Origin: Pseudomonadota bacterium
GTDB taxonomy: Bacteria; Pseudomonadota; Gammaproteobacteria; Burkholderiales; Burkholderiaceae_D
Reading direction: 5' to 3'
Assembly: GCA_023435945.1 (NCBI GenBank)
Contig: JAEZLB010000114.1
Coordinates: 1-8,315 of the forward strand
Length of the DNA: 8,315 bases
The notes below the pieces were generated by a model. It was not told where the DNA came from. It searched no databases and saw nothing but the letters and a program-made list of their open reading frames with translations. Made by a program: the position numbers and the translations under genes. Within the stretch, counting starts at the first letter, position 1, and the number at the start of each line of letters is the position of its first letter. Positions 1-7,400 of this stretch are shown one piece after another.

Positions 1-147
1 GGCAAAATCCCGCAAACCGGTGACCGTTGCGACTGGGACAAGTGGACCTTTGAAATCGTGGACCTCGATGGCCTGCGTATCGATAAAGTACTGGCAACGC
101 CCAAGGAAGAAATTCCTGAAGCGGATACGCTCCCCGAGGAAGTCTAG
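1..147 (+). CDS. CNNM/CorC (HlyC)-family transporter, C-terminal 48 residues, 5' truncated by the window
   Basis: The reading frame is open from base 1 and ends at TAG 145-147, giving the last 48 residues. The sequence starts GKIPQTGD and contains a DWDKWTFEIVDLDG stretch followed by LRIDKVLA. This is the usual ending of the CorC_HlyC (transporter-associated) domain at the C-terminus of CNNM/CorC/TlyC-type membrane proteins, which have an N-terminal membrane domain and paired CBS domains. The family is linked to divalent cation (Mg2+/Co2+) homeostasis in the inner membrane. The C-terminal 14 residues are acidic and Pro-rich, as is common for these tails. Only the soluble tail is visible, so membrane and CBS domains are inferred from the family. 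It converges on the rfaE2 remnant: one CTAG tetramer (144-147) supplies this gene's stop on the plus strand and the stop of the remnant's second frame on the minus strand. No terminator follows directly; the nearest plus-strand one is at 710-742. Confidence 0.8.
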   Translation, partial: GKIPQTGDRCDWDKWTFEIVDLDGLRIDKVLATPKEEIPEADTLPEEV

Positions 148-233
148 GTTCGCAGCATGCGGCACCTGGATCGTATAGGAACCGCTGTCTTCCAGGCGCC
201 GTGGTGCTGCGGATAAGCGGAATACTGAAGCGG

Positions 234-606
234 GCGCTCGATGATATGCGTGGTCGAATAACCATCATGAAAATCGAGCGCAATGACTTTCCCGCCCTAC
301 CCGCCACCTCTTCCGGCAGGTAACCCCCGCCCTTCACCCGCACATCGTGCTGCACGGCCTGAATCAGGCGCTCAGGCGTATTTTCTGAAAATTCAGCGAC
401 CCAACCCACGCCATTCAATCCTGCCCGTACATGCATTCGATCAGCACTCTGATTGACGAAGCGGGACAAGCCCTTCTGCCGGCGCACAGAGTCATCGCTA
501 TGAACGTTCACCACCAGCACGTCGCCCAGGCGCTTGGCCTGTTCCAGATAACGGATACGACCGACATGCGAAAGGAAATCTCCGTGAGTGCTGACATCAA
601 GTCGGC
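234..606 (-). pseudogene. rfaE2: Decayed rfaE2 (D-glycero-beta-D-manno-heptose 1-phosphate adenylyltransferase) remnant
   Basis: Minus-strand translation from about 606 to 297 gives an unmistakable RfaE2/HldE C-domain pattern: RYLEQAKRLGD, then SDDSVRRQKG, FSENTPERLI, VKGGGYLPEEVAG. After position 297 the frame is lost. The family's ending resumes in another frame (293-234) as GKVIALDFHDGYSTTHIIER, with a stop TAG at the join and about ten expected residues missing. RfaE2 transfers AMP to heptose 1-phosphate in the cytoplasm for LPS core synthesis. Signs of decay: the N-terminus up to the VFTNG region is absent; the CFDxxHxGH nucleotidyltransferase motif reads approximately GDFLSHVGR, so its second His is Arg; and there is the internal deletion and frameshift. 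The second frame runs on without recognisable homology to TAG at 144-146. The truncated edge lies about 10 bases from repeats resembling an insertion-sequence end, suggesting transposition or deletion removed the 5' part. A working copy presumably exists elsewhere. Family identity is recognised from memory, not by alignment. Confidence 0.82.
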
Positions 607-618
607 GTACGCGTAAAG

Positions 619-676
619 TGACAAAGTAAGTGCTCTAAACGACACTTACTTGCTTCAAAAATGACACAGTTAGTGC
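619..676. mobile_element. Possible solo end of an IS21-like insertion sequence (repeat cluster)
   Basis: Seen directly: TGACAAAGTAAGTGC (619-633) and TGACACAGTTAGTGC (662-676) are direct repeats matching at 13 of 15 bases. Between them, CACTTACTT (643-651) is the perfect inverse of AAGTAAGTG (624-632), with a 10-base spacer. Established knowledge: IS21-family elements begin with TG and carry several related repeats near each end. Inference: this is one end of such an element, with the transposase genes (istA/istB type) and the other end lost. Homology to rfaE2 stops about 10 bases to the left, as expected for an insertion point. I see no second terminal repeat and no transposase fragment in the window, so this could also be an operator-like repeat cluster. 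Confidence 0.4.
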
Positions 677-705
677 AACTAGCCTATTTTTAGGCCAATG
701 TAGAC

Positions 706-742
706 AAAAGGCTTGGCTTCACTATGAGGCCAGGCCTTTTTT
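706..742 (+). terminator. Strong intrinsic terminator, probably bidirectional
   Basis: An 11-base-pair stem pairs 710-720 (GGCTTGGCTTC) with 726-736 (GAGGCCAGGCC), including two G-T wobbles. It has a five-base ACTAT loop and a run of six T at 737-742. Four A at 706-709 give a shorter U-run for minus-strand transcripts. On the minus strand it would end transcription from the thioesterase gene before the rfaE2 remnant. On the plus strand no intact gene ends nearby, since the CNNM gene stops about 560 bases upstream. It may be the original terminator of a gene that has been lost. Confidence 0.75.
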
Positions 743-832
743 AATGCGAACTCGGTTGGTTTATTTTGCCAGAGGAAGTCGGATTAGGCCTGTTCTTGAA
801 TGGCAGTACCGCCCCAAAGCGGACAATGGCGA

Positions 833-888
833 AGCTAACGTCCGGTTAACCGGCAGCGAAGCTGTCCGGGCTCAAGCGAATGTTAAAA
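833..888 (-). other. attC-like integron recombination site candidate
   Basis: Read on the minus strand, TTTTAAC (888-882) and GTTAGCT (839-833) occupy the positions of attC R'' and R' boxes. The sequence between them folds into a long imperfect hairpin. TAAC 885-882 pairs with GTTA 839-836, followed by TTCG, TT and AG blocks. CCGG and CAGC then pair with CCGG and GCTG around a TTC loop, for about 20 pairs. Single unpaired bases (G, C, A) all fall on the 5' arm; extrahelical bases confined to one arm are a hallmark of attC. The site lies about 50 bases past the stop of the thioesterase gene on the same strand, the usual cassette arrangement. Against it: the R' box departs from GTTRRRY in its last bases, and no integrase or array is visible. 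The plus strand also shows a direct repeat of GCGAAGCT (829-836, 856-863) and the 12-base palindrome CCGGTTAACCGG (842-853). Confidence 0.45.
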
Positions 889-937
889 ATCATTTAATCT
901 CCTGTGGCCGAAAACGATAGCAAGCTGCAATCTGCTT

Positions 938-1429
938 TTATCGGCCCTGAGCTTTTTCACCGCGTAAAGTCATTACAGTGCTAACGACGGTAGCAGCTGC
1001 TTTCCCGTCATCTCGAAAAATGTCACAGGAGTAGTGTGTAATTGTCCGTCCAGTTTGTATTGGCTTAGCCACAGCACGAAGCGTTGAGGTCCATACAGGT
1101 CTGAAAAAGTTAATTTTCAAATCAATGCTTGCGAAGGATTCTCCTTCTGCCATTAGTGTCGAATGTGCCGTGCCAATTGCCGCATCTGCAAGCTCACACA
1201 TTAATCCTCCGTGGACGGTGGCTTGCTGGTTACCATGTACTTCGGGTGACGCGTCAATTTCCACGGTTGCTGTCCCCAAACCAACCTCAGCGACTCTCAT
1301 TTTCAGCGTTTGAGAAATGGATGTTGGATACTGCATGTGTGTAGTATCCCCATCTTCGAGCGTGCCGGCCAATGATTTCTGTAGATACTCTAGGACGGAC
1401 AATTTATTAGGTTTAATTTTCATCTCCAT
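938..1429 (-). CDS. PaaI-type hotdog-fold thioesterase, possible integron cassette gene
   Basis: This encodes a 163-residue protein of the PaaI/4HBT hotdog-fold family, which hydrolyses acyl- or aryl-CoA thioesters in the cytoplasm, usually as a homotetramer. The family core is clear: HGNQQATVHGGLMCELADAA at about 65-84, with the HGG turn and the following helix that carries catalytic and CoA-contacting residues. The beta-strand segments SIDLKINFFRPV (about 101-112) and TVVSTVMTLRG (about 147-157) follow. The N-terminal 35 residues are extra to the core. The substrate cannot be told. The start is ATG 1429; ATG 1423 is an alternative, but the GGAG before it touches the codon. Neither has a good ribosome binding site. 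GGCCGA at the 3' end pairs with TCGGCC just beyond it (906-946), a possible weak 3' hairpin. An attC-like hairpin follows and a weaker one precedes it, so it may be a gene cassette. Local GC is lower than in recB (29 of 60 at 961-1020 against 40 of 60 at 7021-7080), fitting an acquired gene. Confidence 0.85.
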   Translation of the reverse strand: MEMKIKPNKLSVLEYLQKSLAGTLEDGDTTHMQYPTSISQTLKMRVAEVGLGTATVEIDASPEVHGNQQATVHGGLMCELADAAIGTAHSTLMAEGESFASIDLKINFFRPVWTSTLRAVAKPIQTGRTITHYSCDIFRDDGKAAATVVSTVMTLRGEKAQGR

Positions 1430-1484
1430 CGAATCTAGCTTTTAACTATTACTTGTGTGTCCGAAACTGCCTGTATGCACGAAG

Positions 1485-1540
1485 GCATAACCCTTCGAAA
1501 GCCACATTAGACTTTATTTTTGGCTTGAGCAGCATATCCA
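1485..1540 (-). other. Weak attC-like sequence upstream of the thioesterase gene
   Basis: On the minus strand, GTTATGC (1491-1485) fits the attC R' consensus GTTRRRY exactly. It is preceded by AAGCC (1526-1522) and GGCTT (1503-1499), which pair across an 18-base spacer at the positions of L'' and L'. A matching R'' box (RYYYAAC) is not convincing at about 1540-1533, so the site is degenerate or a coincidence. If real, it would mark the 5' boundary of a cassette of about 650 bases containing the thioesterase and ending at the stronger site near 839. Confidence 0.2.
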
Positions 1541-2027
1541 ACCATTGATAAATAATTGTGAAACACGTCACCCCACGGTGCGCGCCAAATCATGTTTATA
1601 CCGCAACATAATAGCTTCGCTTTCATGGTTCCGGACATCCCGTAAACATGGTAAGGAGATAATTAAGCCCACATGTCATATTTGGTCAACGGAAAACAGG
1701 TTGAAAAGGCGTGAGGTGGTTCTAGTAATACGCCCATAGTAATCATTACCAATGTCTGCTTTTGGTCGACAGCGGCCCTAAGGTGGTTAGGAAGGAAGTA
1801 TGAACACACTGAATGCAATAACTTGGCGCAGAAGTAGGCAAATTGCATTAACTGTGCCCTAGCACCAGGCAATACTCTGGCACGGGCATAGGTAAATATC
1901 TGATTTGTATGGCGTGATGATGCAACTAGTGTGACGCCATACGGCACGGAAATTACGGAAGAAAAAGTAAGGAACAGTGAAGCAGGACAGTCCGCATTAT
2001 CTGCGGCACATTCCCATGCCATTCAAT
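1492..2027. other. Gene-poor stretch with no convincing coding sequence
   Basis: No reading frame here has a recognisable domain or a good start. A minus-strand frame of 119 codons at 1663-2022 has no ribosome binding site, begins at the foot of the neighbouring terminator and has a composition unlike a folded protein. A plus-strand frame of 20 codons at 1800-1862 follows an AGGAAGG-like ribosome binding site but is too short to support. The only notable structure is a perfect 9-base inverted repeat at 1907-1942. The base composition is closer to the thioesterase gene than to recBCD, so the stretch may belong to the acquired or decayed segment. Confidence 0.55.
1907..1942. repeat. Perfect 9-base inverted repeat, GTATGGCGT / ACGCCATAC
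   Basis: GTATGGCGT at 1907-1915 is exactly inverted at 1934-1942, with an 18-base spacer. There is no T-run, so it is not an intrinsic terminator. It could be an operator, a small RNA hairpin, or an inverted repeat left by a mobile element. No adjacent gene explains it. Confidence 0.4.
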
Positions 2028-2051
2028 AAAAAGCAGGCAGTTTCTGCCTGC
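2028..2051 (-). terminator. Intrinsic terminator of the 109-residue coiled-coil protein gene
   Basis: A perfect 8-base-pair stem pairs GCAGGCAG (2033-2040) with CTGCCTGC (2044-2051) around a TTT loop. Five A at 2028-2032 become a U-run on the minus strand. The stem begins 8 bases after the stop codon at 2059, and it closes the transcription unit that may also include recBCD. Confidence 0.85.
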
Positions 2052-2058
2052 CCGAAAT

Positions 2059-2388
2059 TTAATGGAGTTGATGTTTCAGATTCGAAAGCTGGTCATGGGC
2101 CTGCTTGACGGCGCTTTGCAGGTTCTGATCTACCGAGCTTCCCGCCTGCTTGCAAGCCTCCATCGCTTGATCGCCCAGTTTCTCCAAACGATCGATGCAT
2201 TCGATGATGGTGCTGTCGTTGGTTTCCTTCGCAAGCATTTGTTTTGCCTGCTCGCTTTCACTATCCAGCTGGGCAATACTGCGCCGCAATTTTTCCGGCA
2301 CCTGGTTTGCCGACTGGCATAGTTGCGCAGCCTGGTCGATAGTGCGCTCTATGCGCGGAAACTGGTCTTTCACTTGGCTAGCCTGCAT
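2059..2388 (-). CDS. Small helical (coiled-coil) hypothetical protein downstream of recD
   Basis: This 109-residue protein has no catalytic motif I recognise. The ATG at 2388 is chosen because AAGGAG stands about eight bases before it; the frame is open further upstream but without such a site. The sequence is rich in Gln, Ala, Lys, Glu and Asp with regularly spaced hydrophobics, predicting two or three amphipathic helices and a coiled coil. It contains no Trp, no Tyr and no membrane segment or signal peptide. Three Cys (residues 24, 64, 79) sit inside helical stretches in similar contexts (QLCQS, IECID, EACKQ). The C-terminus SNLKHQLH is polar. I recall similar unnamed proteins in Oxalobacteraceae, but their function is unknown to me. 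It follows recD after 94 bases on the same strand and has its own terminator, so it is either a distal operon member or separately transcribed from a weak promoter in that gap. Any link to RecBCD is positional only. Confidence 0.85.
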   Translation of the reverse strand: MQASQVKDQFPRIERTIDQAAQLCQSANQVPEKLRRSIAQLDSESEQAKQMLAKETNDSTIIECIDRLEKLGDQAMEACKQAGSSVDQNLQSAVKQAHDQLSNLKHQLH

Positions 2389-2408
2389 ATCTCGCTCCTT
2401 CGCAAAAT

Positions 2409-2431
2409 GGCGGGGGTATATTGGTCCCGCC
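2409..2431 (-). other. GC-rich hairpin between recD and the coiled-coil gene
   Basis: GGCGGG (2409-2414) is inverted as CCCGCC (2426-2431) across an 11-base loop. On the minus strand it is followed by ATTTT, a poor U-run, so it could be a weak terminator or attenuator after recD. It lies about 20 bases before the start codon of the coiled-coil gene. A possible -10-like TATACC lies within its loop on the minus strand, with TTCATC 17 bases upstream; this promoter reading is weak. Confidence 0.3.
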
Positions 2432-2482
2432 AAGGCAGATGAAGTTCCACGAGATTTATCCTCTTTCCAAGCGCAAATCCCA

Positions 2483-4438
2483 TCAGGCTGGCGCCGATTC
2501 TTCCAGCAGTGCACGCAAGCCACTGGCCCGGCGTGTTTTCTGCTGGATGGCACGGCTGAACACCTCAGGATCGGGCGTTAGCAGAGTAAAGGCCGTACGG
2601 GCACGGGTAATGCCCGTGTAAAGCAGCTCGCGCGTCAGCCCCGGGTTGAGATTCGGCGGCAGTGCCAGTGCGACATGAGAAAATTCCGAGCCCTGGGATT
2701 TATGGACGGTCATGGCAAACGCAGTTTCTACATTCGGCAAACGGCTCGCTAATACGCTGCGGCAGCTCTCTCCATCGGGAAAGTACACACGCAAACTGCC
2801 GCTGCGCGAGGAGTCGGGCAAGGTAATGCCAATATCGCCATTAAAGACCCCCATGCCGTAATCATTGCGCGTCACCATGACAGGACGCCCGACGTACCAT
2901 TCGCCGCTGCGCTTCAGATAGGATTTCTGTATCAGGAATTGTTCTATAGCCTGGTTGATGCCTGCCACACCCCAGTCCCCTTCCCGCACCGCGCAAAGAA
3001 TGCGGAAGGTATCGAATGCCTGCAGGATCGCCCTAATCCACGGCAGCCGATCGGCCTCACTGCCGGATGGCGGTCGGCGCAGCAATTCAAGGTAAGCCAG
3101 GTAGGATTGAGGAGCATGCAGTCGCCCCTCCAGTAACAGGTTCAGCAACTGCGCATGGCTAGCATTCTCCAGCCACGATACGGCGTGTTCCTCTTTCCGT
3201 CTCAGGCATAGGCTGGCATTCTCGGTATCGCCGCGATTCACGGCCGACGCTAATGCACCGATTGCACCATCAAAACGCCGGCTGGCGCGCAGCATGACTG
3301 TTTGCTGGGCTAATGGCCCACCGCCGCAACCATACTCATCCGGTATGGTTTCCCCGCTGGCCTGCATAACATAGTCCGCAGTTTCCGTAGTGTAGCAACC
3401 CAACTGTGCATCGCGGCACAAATCACCCAGTACCGAACCCGCCTCTACCGAAGCGAGCTGGTCCTTGTCGCCCAGCAGAATCAGCTTTGCTTGCGGTGGC
3501 ACTGCGTCCAGCAAGGCAGCAGCCATTTCCAGGTGCACCATCGAGGCTTCATCGACAATCACCACATCCACATCCAGCAGATTGCCAGCGTGGTAGCGGG
3601 CCCGCCTGCGGTCAGGCTGCGCGCCCAGCAAGCTGTGCAGCGTGACGGCTGGCGGCAGGCGTTCCGCCAGACTGGTCAGCGGCAAGGCATTGCCCACTTT
3701 TTCAGCCAGTCCCGACAGGGCATGGTCTATCGACTGTTTCAGGCGCGCCGCCGCCTTGCCGGTCGGAGCGGCAAGTGCAATACGCAGGCGGCTCGCATCG
3801 TCTGACAAGGCAAATAGCAGGGCCAGCAGGCGTGCGACGGTAAAGGTCTTGCCGGTACCTGGTCCGCCGGTAATCAGGGTGAAGTTGTTGCGCATCGCTA
3901 TCGCGCAAGCAATCTTCTGCCAATCCACGCCCTGTTGCGCTGTGCTGTCAAACAAGCGATCCAGCCAGCCGCGCACCTGCGCAATATCCACCTGATGCGG
4001 TTGCGCGACGCGCGACACAATGGTGCTCACCACGCTCTGCTCATGACGCCAGTAGCGCCTCAGGTACAAGCGATCGCCATCCAGTATCAAGGGCTGCTGC
4101 TTATCCTCGCCGCGTTCCGTCCCCCAGACCTGCGGACAGGCCGCCAGCGCGTCATGCCATTCACCGGCAGTCGCAGGCAGCTTGCCTGCAGCCACACGGA
4201 CGGTTTCCCAGTGTTCGTTGGTCCAGCCCAGCAAGCCGCAGGGATCGTCTGCCAGCTCTTCCAGCAGCAGGCAGGAATGGCCGCGTCCTTCCAGTTCGCT
4301 GAGCACGGCACTGCAAATTACCAGCACCGGACATTCCTTGCCCAGCGTCGCGATGAAACGTGAAAACGTGAGAGCCAGCCGCCGCAACTGTCTTTCTTCG
4401 ACCAGTGCATCGAATGCTGCAAACAATGCGGTACTCAT
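2483..4438 (-). CDS. recD: RecD, 5'-3' helicase subunit of exodeoxyribonuclease V (RecBCD)
   Basis: This 651-residue SF1B helicase is close to the roughly 600 residues usual for RecD. It moves 5'-3' along one strand of a DNA end while RecB moves along the other, and it makes the complex fast and processive. Visible motifs in order: Walker A GGPGTGKT (191-198); Ia APTGKAA (224-230); Walker B VIVDEASM (293-300); III LLGDKDQLASVEAG (321-334), with the Gln-containing sensor; IV LRASRRF (383-389); V TVHKSQGSEF (577-586); VI YTGITRAR (607-614), with the arginine finger. The N-terminal 170 residues correspond to the domain that docks on RecC. All motor motifs are intact. The ATG at 4438 overlaps the recB stop by four bases (ATGA), preceded by AGGAGG within the last recB codons, so translation is probably coupled. 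The frame ends at TGA 2483-2485 with no clear terminator. Confidence 0.96.
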   Translation of the reverse strand: MSTALFAAFDALVEERQLRRLALTFSRFIATLGKECPVLVICSAVLSELEGRGHSCLLLEELADDPCGLLGWTNEHWETVRVAAGKLPATAGEWHDALAACPQVWGTERGEDKQQPLILDGDRLYLRRYWRHEQSVVSTIVSRVAQPHQVDIAQVRGWLDRLFDSTAQQGVDWQKIACAIAMRNNFTLITGGPGTGKTFTVARLLALLFALSDDASRLRIALAAPTGKAAARLKQSIDHALSGLAEKVGNALPLTSLAERLPPAVTLHSLLGAQPDRRRARYHAGNLLDVDVVIVDEASMVHLEMAAALLDAVPPQAKLILLGDKDQLASVEAGSVLGDLCRDAQLGCYTTETADYVMQASGETIPDEYGCGGGPLAQQTVMLRASRRFDGAIGALASAVNRGDTENASLCLRRKEEHAVSWLENASHAQLLNLLLEGRLHAPQSYLAYLELLRRPPSGSEADRLPWIRAILQAFDTFRILCAVREGDWGVAGINQAIEQFLIQKSYLKRSGEWYVGRPVMVTRNDYGMGVFNGDIGITLPDSSRSGSLRVYFPDGESCRSVLASRLPNVETAFAMTVHKSQGSEFSHVALALPPNLNPGLTRELLYTGITRARTAFTLLTPDPEVFSRAIQQKTRRASGLRALLEESAPA

Positions 4439-7400
4439 GCCACCTCCTCCTCACCACCGGCAGGCAGCAATGCATCCAGTTGTTCCAGCAGGATGGCATC
4501 CGGCCGCAGATGGTAACAGCCGTGCGTCGTTTCGTTCGCTACGCCGCGCACGAAATAAAACACTGCGCCGCCGAGTTGCTGCCCGGGATCATAGCGATCG
4601 CCAAGCCTCATTCTCAGCAGTCGATGCAAAGCCAGCAGGTAAAGACATGCCTGCACATCGTAACGATGCGAGGCCATGGCCTGGGCGAGCGCTGCATCGT
4701 GATAGTCAGCGTCGCCTGTACCCAGCGCATTCGATTTGTAGTCCAGCACCCAGTAACGGCCTTCATGCTGTATGACCAGGTCCATGAATCCGCGCAACAT
4801 GCCGCGCAGTTGCCGGTCTCCCAGCGTGGCACAGGCCACGTCCGGCGGCAGCAGGCTGCGGCACGTATCATCGAGTTCTGCCGTATTCAGACCCGTGGCT
4901 GGCAGCCAGAACTCCATTTCCGGCACGACCTTCTCCATGTCGCACAAGGCGGCATTCAACGGAGGCAAGGTGATGGAAGCGGCGAGCTTCATCCAGGCGA
5001 TCACCTCTTCTTCCCGATGACTCCAGCCAGCCCTTTCGCAGCGCTGCACGAGCAGGCGTTGGAAATCCGGATCATGGATGATGCTGAATCCCTCCTTCGC
5101 CATCCACTCGAACTGCTCGTGCAGGAACTGGCCGGGACGCGCGCCGCGCGGAAAACGGTGCCATGGGAATTCCTGTGATTTGATGGAAGCAGAAATCAGT
5201 GTCGAGGCCGCATCGTCGTCGAACAATTTTTCTTCCAATGGCGTAACCGGTGCCGGTACATGCACGAGGCTGCGTGTCAAGGCGGTATAACTTCCGACCG
5301 ACCAATCACGTTCGAATCGCGCATCGTAACGTGGCGCATCCCCCAGCGGCACCTGGTTTTCCTGGCGCTCAAGCAGAGTCAGCGGCATTTGAGCGGGTGT
5401 GTCTTCAATGACGATTGCGCTGCATGACCCGTAGGCCTGATGCAGGCATTCGCGCAAACGGGCCGATGTCACCGTTTCACCGCCTGCCAGCAGGTAACCG
5501 AAAGCCGATTGGTCTATCCTGTCTTTCAAAGAGGCCACACCCAGCCATATCGCGTGGCGCGCGCGCGTGACCGCCACATAAAACAAGCGCAGGTCTTCGC
5601 GCAGCCTTTCTTCTTGCTGCAGGCGTGCCATCTCTTCGGTGCAGGTAAAACGTATTACCTTGTTGCCCTGCCCTTCGACAATTTCATAAAAACCGGCATC
5701 GCGAGCTTGTGCACGCGCAGTAACGCCGAAAGGAATGAATACCAGCGGATACTCCAGCCCCTTGGATTTATGCACGGTGATCACCTTCACCAGGCCCGCA
5801 TCCGACTCAAGACGCAGGATCTGCTCTTCGCTGCTGTCCGCTTCGCTGTCGATTTGTTCGGCCAGCCAACGTATTAGCGCTTGTTCGCCATCCAGTTGCT
5901 GACTGGCGGCTTGCAGCAGTTCCGCCAGGTGCAGGAGATCGGTCAGCGCCCTTTCGCCGCCCGCCTTATTCAAGAGACGCGCGGGTAAATCCAGTGCATG
6001 CAGCAAGCGCCGCAGCATAGCCAGCACTCCCTGACGCTGCCATACCTGCCGCCATTCCTTCAATTGTTCACCACGCGCCTCCCAGGCCAGATCGTCGCTG
6101 GCAAGCTCAGCCAGTTCCGACAAAGGCAGGTCCATCGTTGCCGTGGCGAACGCGGCACGAGCCAGCTGGGCATCAAGCGGGCTGGCAACGGCGTGCAGCC
6201 AGCGCAATACATCGGCGGCCTGGGGCGTATGGAATACCGAATCCTTGTCGGAGAGATAGACGCTTGCCACCTGTCGCTGCTGCAAGGCATGGCGTATAGC
6301 GGCAGCTTCGCCTCGGTCGCGTACCAGGATCGCGATGTCGGCGGCCTGCAATCGCTGAAATTCCTCGTTCCTCACGAAACCGGTTTTCGGATCATTCAAA
6401 AGATCTACGATCTCTGCGGCACAACGCTCGGCAAAAAACGCTCGATACTGTGCCTGCGCAGTCATGGCTTCATCGGCATGGCACCACAAGGTGATGGCGG
6501 CGTCCGCTCCCTTGCCTCGCACAAAGTATTCAGCACGATCACTGGCCTTGACCGCATGGAACGGCAAGGGCGTGTCCGCTCCTCTGCCGAAACCGAATGC
6601 TCCCTTGGCATGTCCCGGCATGTCAGCGCCCTGTCCCTCAGCGTGAAGAAAAATGTGATTGACACCTTCGACCAGTGAGGTACAGGAACGGTAGTTAGTA
6701 TCGAGCAGGTAATGACGTCCCGCCGTCGCTTGTCGCGCTTCGAGATAGCTATAGATGTCGGCGCCACGGAATCCGTAAATAGCCTGCTTGGGATCGCCGA
6801 TCAGGAATAGCCCATAGTCCGAGCTTGTGTTCGCGACATCGTAAAGCAGGTCGAGGATGCGGTACTGGTCGGGCGAGGTATCCTGAAATTCGTCGACCAG
6901 TGCAACCGGGAACTGCAGGCCGATCACGCGTTTTAACATGGTGCTGTTGTCACCTTCCAGCGCCTCTTTCAGGCGAACCAGCATGTCGGCAAAACCGAAC
7001 TGGCGCGTGCGCCGCTTGAGTTCGGCAACGCGCTCGGCCACCTTGATGGCGGCGTGGCGCCACAACAGATGTTCCAGCGGAGCGATAGCGGCGAGCTCAC
7101 GGCGCAGAGTCTCCAGCGCAGCGAAATCCTCCGGCACCTCGACATGGAAGTTCTTGTTGCAGGCATCCTGCAAGCCTGAAGGTGTCAGCCTTTCCCAGGC
7201 CTTGTCGAAACCGGAATCGGGCCAGATCCGGCAGGGTTCTCCCGCCCAGGCCAGCAGGCTGGCGAACCATTTATCAACCGTTGCAGGCTTGAGCTTGACC
7301 GCACTGAATCCTTTGGGAGCAACCCTGCGCTGCTCGTTCATCCAACTCTGCATGCGCAAGGCTCGTGCGCCCCAGGCCGATTTAATGGGGGCGAGCTGTG

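Noticed and set aside
511..518. E. coli Chi octamer GCTGGTGG on the minus strand, in the rfaE2 remnant
   Set aside because: One octamer is expected by chance in GC-rich coding DNA (it encodes part of Val-Leu-Val-Val), and Chi specificity in this organism is unknown.
431..616. Plus-strand frame of 61 codons
   Set aside because: It is the antisense of the rfaE2 remnant, whose minus-strand reading carries clear family motifs; the plus-strand product has none.
682..695. GCCTA-TTTT-TAGGC mini-hairpin
   Set aside because: The stem is five base pairs with a T loop and no following U-run, too weak to call a terminator.
809..822. Small CCGC/GCGG hairpin beside a CCCCAAAGCGGAC motif
   Set aside because: The stem is only four base pairs with no T-run. 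It vaguely recalls a dispersed repeat, but nothing in this window supports that.
1800..1862. Plus-strand 20-codon frame after an AGGAAGG-like ribosome binding site
   Set aside because: It is too short, has no downstream gene to be a leader for, and shows no attenuator structure; chance is the simplest reading.
1663..2022. Minus-strand frame of 119 codons
   Set aside because: There is no ribosome binding site, the start sits against the neighbouring terminator, and I see no recognisable domain or protein-like pattern.
2389..2553. N-terminal extension of the coiled-coil protein (starts up to 2553)
   Set aside because: The extension runs over the recD 3' end and is out of character with the helical protein. 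The ATG at 2388 has a clear AAGGAG site.
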